Assembly (NCBI GenBank): GCA_001598975.1
Contig: BBXU01000440.1
Span: 1-13,694 of the forward strand
Length of the DNA: 13,694 nt
Direction: 5' to 3'
DNA from: Parachlorella kessleri
Lineage: Eukaryota; Chlorophyta; Trebouxiophyceae; Chlorellales; Chlorellaceae
Part shown: positions 12,551 through 13,694 of the stretch, piece after piece
Position numbering within the stretch: the stretch's first letter is position 1
How the letters are laid out: each line of letters starts with the position of its first letter
The notes under the pieces: model-generated
What the model saw: the letters and a program-made list of their open reading frames with translations, nothing else
What the model was told of the DNA's origin: nothing
Database searches by the model: none
Program-made: the position numbers and the translations under genes

Positions 12551-13496
12551 TTATTCCTCTTGCATGGGTTCCCCGCCCTCGGGGGCAGGCTGCGGCCCAA
12601 TCTCAGCCTCGTCTGCCGCATCGGTCTCCATGGCTGCAGCATCGCCCTCCTTGGGCTCCTCCTGCAAAACAACACACTCCCAGCCGCACATTGAGGCTTG
12701 CCCTGGCACCTCACACTACCACGGCTGGGCTGCTAGTGCTGGCAGCACTAAGGGTGCACCCAACAGCGCACATGATGATGCATTGTCCGGTGACACAGAA
12801 AGATGGGAGAGCTGCCCGTACCACTGTGCCGTTTCCTCCCCAGCAACAGCTGGCTGGTTGTTTGGCCATGGCATACCCCTGCAATTGCCTTTCCCATTGG
12901 TGTGCAGAGACGATCATAGCACAGAGGACACCTTTCACAGGCATCTATTCGTGTTTGACTCTCAGCCGCGGCAAGCCAGGAGAGGGGGGGCACTGACCAC
13001 GGCAGGCTCCTCCTTCTTGGGGGCCGGGGGAGGCGGCTTGCTGAGGATGGGCTCACACACGCGTGCCACGGTGTCTTGCTTCTTTGCCACGTCAGCGCTC
13101 AGCAGCACCGGGTCATCCGTCTGCACGGGGAGTTGATCGCAGACAGTCAGGCAGCTCGCTTGCTGATGCTGCTAGCATAGCCTTCGCAGGTGGGCATCCT
13201 GCCTGCAATCTGGTGGGGTGTGCTGCCAGGTGTTGCACAAGCCACACACAGCAGGGGTATCCACCCTACCCGCAACCAACTGAGGATATCGCAAGACAGG
13301 CACAACCTGACTGAGGAAAGCCCACACCACAAACCTAGAGGCACCCTGTGCTACACACACAGTTGGTGCACACGCACATGCACCACATCCCCCAGCCCTG
13401 CCCCCCCACCTTCCGCAGCGACTTCTGCAGCGCCTCCTTCTCATCCAGCCACCGCAGCGCCGCCTCGCACTCCTGCACCACGCGGTCCTTCTCCGC
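12551..13496 (-). CDS. HSP110-type HSP70 relative, C-terminal three exons (5' part outside window)
   Basis: HSP110 proteins are cytosolic HSP70 relatives that act as nucleotide-exchange factors and holdases for HSP70. Minus-strand exons: 13496-13410 (29 codons), 13120-12998 (41) and 12661-12551 (36 plus TAA), all phase 0, with good GTGGGG and GTCAGT donors and CAG acceptors. The first carries ECEAALRWLDEKEALQKSL, the next DDPVLLSADVAKKQDTVARV and VCEPILSKPPPP. This order (helical C-E-A-x-x-W-L block, then P-V-L-L-S-A-D-V, then C-x-P-I-x-x-KP) is that of the C-terminal helical subdomain of plant HSP70-14/15 and yeast Sse1. The chain ends in an acidic tail finishing EPMQEE rather than the EEVD of canonical cytosolic HSP70, as expected for HSP110. 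The ATPase and beta-sandwich domains lie beyond 13694; no further exon was identified in 13497-13694, which looks intronic. Confidence 0.87.
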
Positions 13497-13694
13497 CTGC
13501 ATGCGGACGCAGCCATCATGACTCACTCGGCCAGCGTGTGCACCCCCCCTGCCATCTCACAGCCGGGCGCTCCCGCTATGATTTATGTGCCCCCGTGCCT
13601 TCTTCGGTCCCGGTCTCTCAAACCTTCCAAGCTGTGGGGAGTCCAAACGCCTCAAGTACCCCGTTGACGCTCTGCTCACACCCAGCACCCTGCC

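Overview
The window looks like nuclear DNA from a green alga (Chlorophyta, probably Chlorophyceae). The reasons are: genes split by short introns of roughly 100-390 nt with GTGAG/GTAAG/GTGGG-type donors and TGCAG-type acceptors; Ala/Gln/Gly/Pro-rich low-complexity insertions; the pentamer TGTAA (the usual chlorophyte poly(A) signal) downstream of several stop codons; and a plant-type beta-amylase with a plastid-transit-like leader. The species is not determined. No bacterial, viral, transposon or CRISPR signature was seen. All gene models were built by hand by matching splice phases; no alignment was run.

Layout from left to right. (1) 1-390, plus strand: last exon of an unrecognised gene, followed by a possible 3' UTR up to a TGTAA near 900. 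(2) 390-1834: no convincing gene. (3) 1835-5200, plus strand: a six-exon gene for a protein of about 690 residues, with a CS/p23-like fold interrupted by low-complexity sequence and then three TPR-like helix pairs; it resembles an HSP90/HSP70 co-chaperone or assembly factor, family not assigned. (4) 5201-6429: no gene, probably the long 3' UTR of the next gene. (5) 6430-10429, minus strand: a complete ten-exon plastid beta-amylase (glycoside hydrolase family 14) with both catalytic glutamate motifs. (6) 10430-10832: a short head-to-head promoter region. (7) 10833-11645, plus strand: a three-exon organellar, probably mitochondrial, ribosomal protein bS21. (8) 11646-12550: two convergent 3' UTRs. 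(9) 12551-13694, minus strand: the last three exons of an HSP110-type HSP70 relative, cut off by the window end.

The genes do not form an operon-like unit. Two pairings are worth noting: beta-amylase and bS21 are divergent with only 403 bp between their start codons, and the co-chaperone-like gene and the HSP110 gene both point to chaperone biology but are about 7 kb apart. The most unusual features are probable GC-AG introns (one well supported by the TPR it rebuilds), a CS-like domain split by a large insertion inside a TPR protein, a hairpin enclosing a 3' splice site, and a terminal bS21 intron whose retention would alter only the last two residues.
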